Positions 1-6,587 are shown, counted from the first letter of the stretch. The stretch is DNA of 9,809 nucleotides from an uncultured Oxalobacter sp. (GCA_905202055.1 CAJKQK010000073.1:1-9809), one strand, 5' to 3'. A program made the numbers and translations. The notes: generated by a model not told the origin, from the sequence alone.

Positions 1-615
1 GCAGCGGTTTCCATTCGCGAGATACTGCAAGAAACCGTCGCCGCCTCCGACAATAACGGCTGCGACATCCTTTTGCGCCTCATCGGTGGCCCGCAGGCGG
101 TCGACCGATACGTCAAAAGCCTCGGCATCAGCGACATGCAGATCGCGGTCAATGAACAGGAAATGCATACCGCCAAAGACGCCCAGCACAAAAACTGGGC
201 AACCCCGGCTGCCACGACCCGATTGCTCCGCCTCTTTCACGACGGCAAACTGCTGAAACCCGACAGCCAGGAATTTTTATGGGCTGCCATGCGGGACTCG
301 GTCACGGCTCCGGGACGTTTGCGCTCGCCACTGCCGGCCGGAACGCACCTGATCCACAAAACCGGCACCAGCGATTATTCGCCCAAAGACGGTTCCACCG
401 TCAACGATGTCGGCATCATTCTCCTGCCGGACGGCAATCCCGTATTCGTCAGCGTCCTGATTTCCGGATCGAAAATGTCGATGATGGATACCGAGAAAAT
501 CATCGCTTCCCTCTCCGGTGTGGCCTGGGATCATTTTTCGCAGGAAAAACCGGGGCTGTCGATCAGAAAAACCGGCAGGCAATTAAGGGAACTGATCGGC
601 TTCGAAAACCGGTGA
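1..615 (+). CDS. Class A beta-lactamase (PER/VEB/CfxA-like subclass), 3' part only
   Basis: This is the C-terminal 204 residues of a serine beta-lactamase, a periplasmic enzyme that hydrolyses beta-lactam antibiotics. The frame is open from base 1, so the signal peptide and the SxxK active serine lie before the window. The SDN motif is at visible residues 16-18, the omega-loop general base at Glu52 in an E-Q-E-M-H context (class A positions 166-170, with His at 170 as in PER enzymes), and the KTGT motif at 120-123. Hand counting against the next gene gives about 58% identity over the 123 ungapped residues up to KTGT, so the two are tandem paralogues. It carries about 20 more C-terminal residues than its neighbour, rich in Arg and Lys. 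All visible catalytic motifs are intact. The subclass rests on remembered family patterns; the substrate range cannot be read from the sequence. Confidence 0.93.
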   Translation, partial: AAVSIREILQETVAASDNNGCDILLRLIGGPQAVDRYVKSLGISDMQIAVNEQEMHTAKDAQHKNWATPAATTRLLRLFHDGKLLKPDSQEFLWAAMRDSVTAPGRLRSPLPAGTHLIHKTGTSDYSPKDGSTVNDVGIILLPDGNPVFVSVLISGSKMSMMDTEKIIASLSGVAWDHFSQEKPGLSIRKTGRQLRELIGFENR

Positions 616-691
616 ACCCACTGGCAAGGCCGCCGGTTTCCGCCAGAAACCTCACCAAAGACGCCTGCTGCCGTTTCCTTCCCCGGTTCAC

Positions 692-719
692 GTCGTCAAT
701 GCGGAAAAGCATTGACGAC
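692..719. repeat. Perfect 11-bp inverted repeat between the two beta-lactamase genes
   Basis: The arms GTCGTCAATGC (692-702) and GCATTGACGAC (709-719) are exact reverse complements around the 6-base spacer GGAAAA. The element lies 77 bases after the first beta-lactamase stop codon. A transcript would form a strong hairpin, but neither strand has a T-run after it, so it is not a standard intrinsic terminator. It could be an mRNA 3'-end stabiliser, a Rho-associated end or a protein-binding site. Confidence 0.7.
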
Positions 720-731
720 AGTCAAGCCCTC

Positions 732-782
732 TTCATTCCCCCCTGATTCCCGTCTGATTCCTGTTTATGGCCGCCTGATTCC
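732..782 (+). repeat. Helically phased short direct repeats upstream of the second beta-lactamase
   Basis: CTGATTCC occurs at 743-750, 754-761 and 775-782, and a 6-of-8 match (TTCATTCC) at 732-739. The start-to-start spacings are 11, 11 and 21 bases, about one, one and two helical turns, so all copies face the same side of the DNA. The array lies about 120 bases before the start codon at 904. Such an arrangement would suit a cooperatively binding regulator, but the repeats are short and chance remains possible. Confidence 0.4.
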
Positions 783-903
783 CGCTTGCCCCTCGCGGCT
801 TTACGACCTACCATTTTCTCCATACACCCGCATCCGTGTCAGGCAGGAACGTCTGCATCACACGTATTGTTTCAGGAAAACGGTTTTTCGGCACAGACAT
901 GAC

Positions 904-1812
904 ATGAAAAAAACGTTCATCCTTCTTTTCACAGGACTCATGGCTTTCTCGTCTGCGGCCCCGGCACAAACCCTGCAGGAACGCCTCGACGCCATCGTCA
1001 AAGGCCGCCGTGCCCGGATCGGCGTCGCCATCGAAAACGCCGACGGCAGCGAACGGGCGCACTATCATGCCGGCAATTTTTTCCCGATGCAAAGCGTTTT
1101 CAAATTCCCCATCGCACTGGCCGTCCTCGACAAGGTGGACAAGGGGGAACTCCGTCTCTCACAACGCATTTTCCTGAAAAAATCCGACCTTCGCCCCAAT
1201 ACATGGAGCCCCTTGCGCGACCGTTACCAAAACGGGAATGTTTATGTTTCCCTGAAAGAAATCCTGCGCACGACGATCAAAGACAGTGACAACAACGGGT
1301 GCGACATCCTGCTGAAACTGGCAGGAGGCCCTGATGCCGTTACGGCTTACCTGCGCAAAAAAGGCATAGAAGGCATGACCGTGACCACGACAGAGAGAAC
1401 CATGCATGGCGACTGGACCATTCAGGCCAGCAACCGCGCGACCCCCGCAGCGGCCAACCACCTGCTGAAACTGTTTTACGACAGGAAACTCCTGAAACCC
1501 GATACACAGGCCTTCCTGTGGGCCGCCATGCGCGATTCGATGGTCTCCCCTGAACGGCTGAGAAACGGCCTCCCCCCCAACACGCCGCTGATCCACAAAA
1601 CCGGCACCTCAATGGCCTTTTACAAAAAACAGGGCAATACGGTCAACGACATCGGCATTGTCATCCTGCCTGACGGCAAACCGCTTTTCATCAGCGTCCT
1701 CGTCTCCCACGGCAAGGAACCCAAAGCTGCCACGGAAAAAATGATCGCCCGCCTTTCCCGGACAGCATGGGAACATTTCACGGGCAAGTCTGACGCCATC
1801 GCCAGCCGTTGA
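904..1812 (+). CDS. Class A beta-lactamase (PER/VEB/CfxA-like subclass), complete
   Basis: A 302-residue periplasmic serine beta-lactamase, close to the usual class A length. Residues 1-21 form a Sec signal peptide (basic MKK, hydrophobic core, A-P-A cleavage site before Gln22), which is why ATG 904 is chosen over the open frame reaching back to 712. The motifs are S64-V-F-K67 (nucleophile, preceded by Gln as in PER enzymes), SDN at 128-130, Glu164 with Met167 and His168 in the omega loop, and KTGT at 232-235. Every catalytic residue expected of class A is present, so the enzyme should be active. No clear Shine-Dalgarno sequence precedes the start. The gene follows its paralogue by 288 bases in the same direction and probably has its own promoter, though I could not fix one. 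No LysR-type regulator of the AmpR kind is adjacent. Confidence 0.95.
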   Translation: MKKTFILLFTGLMAFSSAAPAQTLQERLDAIVKGRRARIGVAIENADGSERAHYHAGNFFPMQSVFKFPIALAVLDKVDKGELRLSQRIFLKKSDLRPNTWSPLRDRYQNGNVYVSLKEILRTTIKDSDNNGCDILLKLAGGPDAVTAYLRKKGIEGMTVTTTERTMHGDWTIQASNRATPAAANHLLKLFYDRKLLKPDTQAFLWAAMRDSMVSPERLRNGLPPNTPLIHKTGTSMAFYKKQGNTVNDIGIVILPDGKPLFISVLVSHGKEPKAATEKMIARLSRTAWEHFTGKSDAIASR

Positions 1813-1946
1813 TGATTTGCCTCACCCCCTGAAAAAAACGCTGCACCAGCTGACCGATGTTTTTCACCTTGATACACTCGCCCCATGAAGACCACAAACG
1901 GTCTATTCGGCACAAAAAGGCCAAAACACATTTTTCAGGGAAAACC

Positions 1947-2657
1947 ATGAGCAAAACGGGCAATATAAACTGGATCGACAGCAGCAAAAAACCAAGAACC
2001 TTCAGCGAAATGCGGGAAGCGTTCAGCCAGATACGCGGCATGATGAGCGACTGGCGGAAAAAACAGGAAACGTTCGACAATACCCCTGACGGGGATCTCG
2101 CGACACGCGTCGCGAACCTTTCCGCTCTGGTGGAAAATATGAAAGCGTCAGCGGCCATGTGCCGGTCTCCAGTGCAGGACGAAATGGAAATGGCTTATCT
2201 TCTGGACGCGATCCATAAATACATGGCCGTTCCAGCCGGAACAGTCGTTTATGTCTGCTCGCACAAGGCGCCATACGGTTACCTGAAAGCGGACGGGTCA
2301 GCCGTTAGCCGGGAGGATTACAGGGAACTCTTCTCCGCCATCGGCGTGCGTTTCGGTTCCGGCGACGGCGTGTCCACCTTCAACCTGCCCGACTTGCGCG
2401 GCGAATTCATCCGGGGCCTGGACAATGGCCGCGGCATCGATGCAGGCCGTGAACTGGGCAACGTCCAGATGGATGAATTCAAAAGCCATTACCACGGCTT
2501 CCTCGACCGTCCGAACATGCGTCTGGAAAGCGGCGTCTATACCTGGACGCCCCAGGTCATGGAAGTGGCCGAACAGGATTCCATCTCGACCACCCGTGCC
2601 GGCGGCTCGGAAACACGCCCCCGAAACATCGCCCTGCTGGCCTGCGTAAAATACTGA
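1947..2657 (+). CDS. Phage tail-collar-domain protein, orphan
   Basis: A 236-residue protein. Residues about 94-155 match the phage tail collar domain found in short tail fibres and in stand-alone bacterial proteins: a P-A-G-T start, Y-G-Y-L-x-A-D-G-S, a Y-x-x-L-F-x-A-I-G core and F-N-L-P-D-L-R-G-E-F-I-R-G-L-D. The C-terminus (GGSETRPRNIALLACVKY) is the usual closing motif of such tail proteins. Residues 1-75 are polar and probably helical. ATG 1947 is chosen because AGGG at 1937-1940 gives a Shine-Dalgarno sequence six bases upstream; the frame is open back to 1857, but that stretch has no ribosome site. There is no signal peptide. No baseplate, sheath, tube or chaperone gene is adjacent, so it is either a prophage remnant or a single cargo-type gene. 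Its receptor or partner cannot be told from the sequence. Confidence 0.88.
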   Translation: MSKTGNINWIDSSKKPRTFSEMREAFSQIRGMMSDWRKKQETFDNTPDGDLATRVANLSALVENMKASAAMCRSPVQDEMEMAYLLDAIHKYMAVPAGTVVYVCSHKAPYGYLKADGSAVSREDYRELFSAIGVRFGSGDGVSTFNLPDLRGEFIRGLDNGRGIDAGRELGNVQMDEFKSHYHGFLDRPNMRLESGVYTWTPQVMEVAEQDSISTTRAGGSETRPRNIALLACVKY

Positions 2658-2832
2658 TTCAGAAAAGCAAGGCAAAAACCCCCGGACGGCTGACGCATTC
2701 AATCGTTCCTGTCGGCCCGGAGACGGGGATGTCAAAAACGGGTTTTCCGATCATGGCGAACGTGCTGCCCCATCAATCGGGCAGGCATACCAAATGCCAG
2801 ACATGATTCAGGAATCATTTTCCCTGCCACGG

Positions 2833-2861
2833 CTGACCGAAGAAGAAAACCATGCTATAAA
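2833..2861 (+). promoter_or_regulatory. Probable sigma-70-type promoter for the 529-residue gene or a short RNA
   Basis: CTGACC (2833-2838, four of six bases of the -35 consensus) and TATAAA (2856-2861, five of six of the -10 consensus) are separated by 17 bases. The predicted start is near 2868, giving a leader of about 114 bases before ATG 2982. I see no gene or clear element in the stretch from 2658 to 2832. Confidence 0.5.
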
Positions 2862-2870
2862 CAAAGAGTC

Positions 2871-2887
2871 AGGGCGCCATGCGCCCT
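2871..2887 (+). promoter_or_regulatory. Leader hairpin 1
   Basis: AGGGCGC (2871-2877) and GCGCCCT (2881-2887) form a 7-bp GC-rich stem with loop CAT, a few bases after the predicted transcription start. TTGTTT follows, too weak a tract to call a terminator with confidence. Confidence 0.5.
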
Positions 2888-2893
2888 TGTTTC

Positions 2894-2925
2894 ATGGTCT
2901 CTCCCTTGAGAGGCCATTTTTTATC
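2894..2925 (+). terminator. Intrinsic terminator-like hairpin 2 in the leader
   Basis: GGTCTCTC (2896-2903) pairs with GAGAGGCC (2908-2915) with one G-T wobble and loop CCTT. Two more A-T pairs extend the stem to 10 bp, and a run of six T residues starts at 2917. This is a typical Rho-independent terminator. It lies 57 bases before the next start codon, so it may end transcripts from the collar gene, release a short RNA, or act as an attenuator. Confidence 0.75.
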
Positions 2926-2927
2926 TT

Positions 2928-2965
2928 ATGCCTTCCCGGATCATAAGTCCGGAAGGCATTTTTCT
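2928..2965 (+). terminator. Intrinsic terminator-like hairpin 3, just before the start codon at 2982
   Basis: A 12-bp stem with one bulged C pairs the run beginning ATGCCTTCC at 2928 with GGAAGGCAT ending at 2959. The loop is TCATAAG and the tail TTTTTCT. The Shine-Dalgarno AAAGGAA begins about five bases after the T-run. A second terminator directly after another, touching a ribosome site, suggests conditional read-through. Confidence 0.72.
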
Positions 2966-2981
2966 ATTGAAAGGAACCATT

Positions 2982-4571
2982 ATGGACTGGTTCGACACAG
3001 GAAAAGACCTGTTCAACAAAGGAAAAAGATGGCTTGAAACCGCGGGAGACATGACTTCCGCCAGCATCAACCCGCAGGAAAAAACCGGCTGGATAGACGA
3101 GCAGCAAAAGAGAATCGAACAGGAACAAAAGAATTTTCGTCCCCAAACGGGGTTGACGGGCATTCGGCAAAATAGTCGACCCCGGAGTCAGCCTGATCCG
3201 GTGACACCTTCTGCAGCTCCGGTACCGGCAGACAATGACCCCATCTACGACTGGACGGGCCATCCGGTATCCGAAGAAGAACGCCAGCGCATTCTGGTAC
3301 AAAAAGCACAGGAACGCGCCAGCAATTCCGACGACATGAACGACATGCTGGATCGAATGAAACTGCTGCGGGAAGAACGGAATTCCCCCAATAAAATGGC
3401 TTTCCGCTTTGACAGCGATGTCCCCGGAAACAACCCACGCACAGAGCAAAAATCCGCTTTTGAACAAGCGGCCGAAACGGCTATTCCGCAGGATGACAGC
3501 ATGATGCCGGTATTCCGGCATCTGGGTGAAGCAATCATGAAAGCTCTGGGCGATGAAAGCGCCGTTTCCGGTTATGGCCGGTCTCCTGTCGGGATGACTG
3601 ACCAGAGTTATAACAGTGCTACCGATGCCCTGGCAAACAACATTACGGAGAACCTTGGAAACCAAAGCGCCGTCTCCGGTTATGGCAGAGCACCGGTCGG
3701 GCATTCTGATATGAGCTATAAAAGTGCCACGGATGCCGCTGCCAAAAATATCACGGACAATCTGGGCGATACGAGCGCCGTTTCCGGCTATGGCCGTGCT
3801 CCGGTTGGATTTACAGATCAAAGCTATGATCCCGCCATAGGCGATGTTTCGAAAAATTTCGGGCTGGAGAGTGCTGTCACCGGCAAGGGCAGGCAAGTCA
3901 TCGGTCACCCGAACATGAGTTACCGGGGTAACTGGGACGACGGAGAAATCCGGAAAATGCCGCTGGATTTCACGTCAAAAGGCGTACAGCAGGGAGCGAA
4001 AGACTTGCAAATCCTGTTTTATTCCGGAGCGTCCCTTGCGGGCGAACATCTTTTCAATCTCGTCGGTGGGGACGATACGTCTTTGAGACGGGTTCAGGGA
4101 ATTCTGGATCGGCATCAACAGGAATTGAAGGGAATGAACCGGATGACGTCAGATCAGATTTACATCGAAGGCGCCCCTGAAAAAACCATGGAAAACGTGA
4201 CACGATACCTGTATCAGGAACTGGGCAACCGGACCGTCAAACTGCCGGCTTATTTTGTGGCGGCACATTTGAATACGTTCGCACAGTTGTTCGGTGTGTC
4301 TTCGGCCATCCTTTCCACGCAACTTTATTCCGATTTCCGGGAGAAGACCGGGGATGGCCATGCCGCTGAATCGGTCATGTACGGCATTCCGTTGGGATTG
4401 ATGAGTGCGGCACTGCTTCCTTTCAGGGATTCCGGCGTCTTTCGAAGTGCCAAAGAGGTGAAGGATTATGTCCAGTCGATGGTCGTCGGCGCCGCTGTCC
4501 ACAAGGCTCGCAAGGATGGGCGCAGGATGGTTGTTGATGCATATCCCAAAAAACCAGATATTGGTTATTAA
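2982..4571 (+). CDS. Unrecognised 529-residue protein with four-copy internal repeat, phage-like neighbourhood
   Basis: I do not recognise a family. ATG 2982 is chosen because AAAGGAA at 2970-2976 is well placed; the open frame reaching back to 2928 would run through a terminator hairpin. There is no signal peptide. Residues 1-60 are polar and helical-looking (a Q/E/K-rich stretch near 35-50), and about 60-95 is rich in Pro, Gln and Ser and probably flexible. Residues 189 to about 316 hold four repeats with core SAVSGYGR-(S/A)-PVG and a trailing D-(Q/M)-SY. The C-terminal third contains two longer hydrophobic segments (about 418-450 and 465-481) and a basic tail. This polar, repeated, then membrane-prone layout could fit a virion-internal or ejected protein, or a secreted effector; both are inference. 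It has its own promoter and leader rather than an operon with the collar gene. Confidence 0.85.
   Translation: MDWFDTGKDLFNKGKRWLETAGDMTSASINPQEKTGWIDEQQKRIEQEQKNFRPQTGLTGIRQNSRPRSQPDPVTPSAAPVPADNDPIYDWTGHPVSEEERQRILVQKAQERASNSDDMNDMLDRMKLLREERNSPNKMAFRFDSDVPGNNPRTEQKSAFEQAAETAIPQDDSMMPVFRHLGEAIMKALGDESAVSGYGRSPVGMTDQSYNSATDALANNITENLGNQSAVSGYGRAPVGHSDMSYKSATDAAAKNITDNLGDTSAVSGYGRAPVGFTDQSYDPAIGDVSKNFGLESAVTGKGRQVIGHPNMSYRGNWDDGEIRKMPLDFTSKGVQQGAKDLQILFYSGASLAGEHLFNLVGGDDTSLRRVQGILDRHQQELKGMNRMTSDQIYIEGAPEKTMENVTRYLYQELGNRTVKLPAYFVAAHLNTFAQLFGVSSAILSTQLYSDFREKTGDGHAAESVMYGIPLGLMSAALLPFRDSGVFRSAKEVKDYVQSMVVGAAVHKARKDGRRMVVDAYPKKPDIGY
3546..3929 (+). repeat. Four tandem coding repeats (36, 36, 32, about 24 codons)
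   Basis: Units start at 3546, 3654, 3762 and 3858. The first three share L-G-x-x-SAVSGYGR-x-PVG-x-x-D-x-SY, and units 1 and 2 also share S-A-T-D-A and N-I-T-(E/D)-N. The fourth is diverged (SAVTGKGR, then IG and MSY). The DNA differs at many third positions, so the copies are old and kept by selection on the protein rather than freshly duplicated. Confidence 0.85.
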
Positions 4572-4595
4572 AACATTTTTTATTATTGGTTCAAC

Positions 4596-4625
4596 TTGAC
4601 CAGATGGAATAAGCCTGAACATAAT
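4596..4625 (+). promoter_or_regulatory. Sigma-70-like promoter of the Sel1-repeat gene
   Basis: TTGACC (4596-4601) and CATAAT (4620-4625) each match five of six consensus bases, with an 18-base spacer. The predicted start is near 4632, giving a leader of only about 26 bases before ATG 4658 with no Shine-Dalgarno sequence. Confidence 0.6.
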
Positions 4626-4645
4626 GGCTTCACAGCTTATTCCAT
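4604..4645. promoter_or_regulatory. 11-bp inverted repeat embracing the -10 box, likely operator
   Basis: ATGGAATAAGC (4604-4614) and GCTTATTCCAT (4635-4645) are perfect reverse complements 20 bases apart. The left arm lies in the promoter spacer and the right arm just after the predicted start. The arm centres are 31 bases apart, about three turns. A transcript starting near 4632 contains only the right arm, so the repeat acts more plausibly as DNA than as an mRNA hairpin. A shorter pair, AAGCC (4611-4615) with GGCTT (4626-4630), nests inside it. Confidence 0.55.
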
Positions 4646-4657
4646 TCAATAATTAAT

Positions 4658-5536
4658 ATGAAATCGTTTATTAAAGGATTTTCACTTTTTCTTTCATTGC
4701 TGATCGGCTTTCAGGCATTCGCAGACAATGCGTCTGAAGGAGACCGACTTCATAAACTGGGAAAATATCAGCAAGCAATGACATACTTCATGAAACCGGA
4801 TGCGCAAAAAAAACCGGAAATCATGAATCATATAGGTTATATGTATGGTCAAGGTCAGGGTGTTGAGAAAAATGAAGCAACCGCTTATTACTGGTTTCGT
4901 AAAGCTGCTGAACAGGGATATGCAAAATCACAATACAATCTGGGTCAGTATTATGAATACGGTAGAGGCATTCCCAAAAATACAGGGGAAGCCATCAAAT
5001 GGTTCCGAAAGGCTGCAGCTCAAAAATATGCTGATGCTGAAGCAAAAATGGGTTATCTGACGGTAACAGGAAAAGGATTAAAGCAGGATTTTAAAGAAGC
5101 TTTGCGATGGTACCGTCTGGCTGCTGAACATGGCGATGTCAGTTCTTATGCCGCTATCGGCATTTTTTATGCCAAAGGTTACGGTGTCAAAAAAAACAAA
5201 AACCGCGCCGTCCAGTATTACATCATGGGTGCTGAAAAAGGCGATCCTTACGCACAGTATCTTTTGGGTCGTGCCTATGAACAGGGACGAGGCATCAAAT
5301 ACTCGCCGGAACGGTCCCTTTACTGGCTTGAAAAAGCGGCAGCCAACGGCAGCGCCCTTGCCATGGATGAACTGGGTATCGTTCATGCCAACGGATTGCT
5401 GAACCAGAAAATGGATAGCGAGCTCGCCGGACAATGGGCGGAAAAAGCCTGGCAAAGACGCAAAATCACCGGCGAGACGCATCCGGATGTCGACCGCAGG
5501 CTGCGGTTTTTCGGCATCGATACGGATGACCTGTAA
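4658..5536 (+). CDS. Secreted Sel1-repeat (SLR) protein
   Basis: A 292-residue protein with a Sec signal peptide (residues 1-22, ending A-F-A before Asp23) and about six Sel1-like repeats between residues 53 and 268. Typical repeat features are G-x-x-Y-x-x-G-x-G-V, A-x-x-W-F-x-K-A-A and x-Q-G. Sel1 repeats are TPR-like helix pairs that bind other proteins, so this is a scaffold or inhibitor-type periplasmic protein rather than an enzyme. A short non-repeat tail (269-292) is acidic at the end. Base composition changes inside the gene: roughly 40% G+C in a counted block at 4741-4800 against 55% at 5401-5460, suggesting a mosaic origin. The gene has its own promoter with an inverted repeat and is convergent with the exporter gene, 47 bases away. 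The exact binding partner is unknown. Confidence 0.9.
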   Translation: MKSFIKGFSLFLSLLIGFQAFADNASEGDRLHKLGKYQQAMTYFMKPDAQKKPEIMNHIGYMYGQGQGVEKNEATAYYWFRKAAEQGYAKSQYNLGQYYEYGRGIPKNTGEAIKWFRKAAAQKYADAEAKMGYLTVTGKGLKQDFKEALRWYRLAAEHGDVSSYAAIGIFYAKGYGVKKNKNRAVQYYIMGAEKGDPYAQYLLGRAYEQGRGIKYSPERSLYWLEKAAANGSALAMDELGIVHANGLLNQKMDSELAGQWAEKAWQRRKITGETHPDVDRRLRFFGIDTDDL

Positions 5537-5583
5537 GCTTTTGTGGAACAGGAAACCTTTCGTTTTTTTCCTTCGTTCAATGA

Positions 5584-6483
5584 TCACCCCTCCTTCTTCG
5601 CCGCCCCGCGCCTTTCCGCCAGATAGACGCCTGTCAGGATGAGGGCGCAGCCGCCGAGTGTCATCACCGTAACGGGTTCGTCCAGCATCAGCCATGACGT
5701 CAGCATGGCGACCAGTGGAACGATGTAAATGTAATTCGTGGCATGAATCGCACCGAGTTCCCTGACGGCGACGTTCCACATGATGAAGCAGAGCATCGAC
5801 GCGATCAGGGAGAGGAAAAGCAGGTTCATCCACACCACAGGCCGGGCCAGTATCGAAGTATTCCATTGGATCGGGTCGAAAGCCATGAACGGCACCACAG
5901 TCAGGACGCCATAGAAAAACACCTTGCGCGTAATGAACAGCGTCGGATAACGCGTATCCAGACGCTTCAGAATCAGGCAGTAAAACGCCCAGGACAAGGC
6001 AGCGACCGCCGTCAGCAAATCGCCGGCCGGAGACAGTTTCAAAACGAAATGCCCGTTGAAAACGACTAGCGCGACTCCGGCAAGCGCCATGATCGACCCG
6101 ATGATCAGGCTTTTTCTCAGCTTCTCGTTCCTGACAAACAGCACGACCAGAAACGCCGTCAGAAGCGGCGAAATACACACGATCAGCGACACGTTCGACG
6201 CCAGCGTCAGGCCCAGCGCCGTGTTTTCCGTCACAAAATAAAGCGCCCCGCCGCAAAAACCGGCACCAATCATCCACAGCTCGTCTTTCAGGCTGTCGGC
6301 GAACAGGCGTTTGGGCGCCAGAAAACAGATACACCCATATGCCAGGACAAACCGGTAAACGAAAATGTCCACGGGCGACAAACCGTGCTGGATCAGCACC
6401 TTCGTGGAAACGAACGTCGTCCCCCAGATGGAAACGGTCACGAGTGCCATCAGGTGATACCAGATTGTGTGTTTGGAGATCAT
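5584..6483 (-). CDS. EamA/DMT-family inner-membrane transporter
   Basis: A 299-residue membrane protein of the drug/metabolite transporter superfamily, with the usual length and about ten hydrophobic segments. There are two EamA halves: residues about 10-142 (opening with the family-typical W-G-T-T-F-V after the first helix) and about 154-290 (L-S-W-A-F-Y-C-L and a closing L-G-G-C-A-L-I-L-T-G-V-Y motif). Members export amino acids, nucleosides or other small metabolites; the substrate is not predictable here. ATG 6483 is preferred to an in-frame TTG at 6519, because the latter sits inside a terminator hairpin and neither has a Shine-Dalgarno sequence. The gene is divergent from an Lrp/AsnC-type gene, a common pairing in which the regulator senses an amino acid and controls its exporter. 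The leader is about 160 bases long and ends in a terminator hairpin. Confidence 0.92.
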   Translation of the reverse strand: MISKHTIWYHLMALVTVSIWGTTFVSTKVLIQHGLSPVDIFVYRFVLAYGCICFLAPKRLFADSLKDELWMIGAGFCGGALYFVTENTALGLTLASNVSLIVCISPLLTAFLVVLFVRNEKLRKSLIIGSIMALAGVALVVFNGHFVLKLSPAGDLLTAVAALSWAFYCLILKRLDTRYPTLFITRKVFFYGVLTVVPFMAFDPIQWNTSILARPVVWMNLLFLSLIASMLCFIMWNVAVRELGAIHATNYIYIVPLVAMLTSWLMLDEPVTVMTLGGCALILTGVYLAERRGAAKKEG

Positions 6484-6493
6484 AAGAAATTCG

Positions 6494-6516
6494 AAAAAAA
6501 ACCGGACATCTTCCGG
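6494..6516 (-). terminator. Intrinsic terminator-like hairpin ten bases before the exporter start codon
   Basis: On the minus strand CCGGA (from 6516) pairs with TCCGG (to 6502) around loop AGATG, followed by eight T residues (6501-6494). The stem is short but GC-rich. No minus-strand gene lies upstream for it to terminate, since the next gene that way starts at 6780 and runs the other way. It therefore most likely acts as a leader attenuator for the exporter gene. Confidence 0.6.
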
Positions 6517-6565
6517 CAAGCGCTTTCGCCAGCAACCATGCCAGACAAAAGAATGGATTCCAACC

Positions 6566-6587
6566 GATCTGCCCGTCAGGCCAGACC
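6566..6587 (-). promoter_or_regulatory. Leader hairpin of the exporter gene
   Basis: On the minus strand GGTCTGGCC and GGGCAGATC form an eight-pair stem with one G-G mismatch, one G-T wobble and loop TGAC. A further weak hairpin just before the terminator (GGCGA with TTGCC, about 6514-6529) would share its last bases with the terminator stem and so could compete with it. Confidence 0.4.

Noticed and set aside
279..746. Second-frame open reading on the plus strand within the first beta-lactamase
   Set aside because: Shadow frame over intact beta-lactamase motifs; its His/Arg-rich product has no recognisable domain.
712..903. Upstream extension of the second beta-lactamase by 64 residues
   Set aside because: The signal peptide begins at ATG 904; the extension is non-conserved-looking and includes the right arm of the hairpin and the phased repeats.
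1889..1904. Small hairpin AGACC/GGTCT before the collar gene as a terminator
   Set aside because: Only five pairs and no T-run; not distinguishable from chance.
2964..3908. A 314-codon open frame antisense to the repeat protein
   Set aside because: Its repeated segments simply mirror the coding repeats on the other strand. There is no ribosome site, and the plus-strand gene has a good start and Shine-Dalgarno sequence.
3546..3929. Tandem repeats as a CRISPR array or iteron origin
   Set aside because: The repeat is at protein level, in frame, with many synonymous differences; there are no identical DNA repeats with spacers.
4552..4581. AACCA/TGGTT hairpin at the end of the 529-residue gene followed by a T-run
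   Set aside because: The stem is short and A/T-rich, includes the stop codon, and the T-run is separated from it by about eight bases; too weak to call a terminator.
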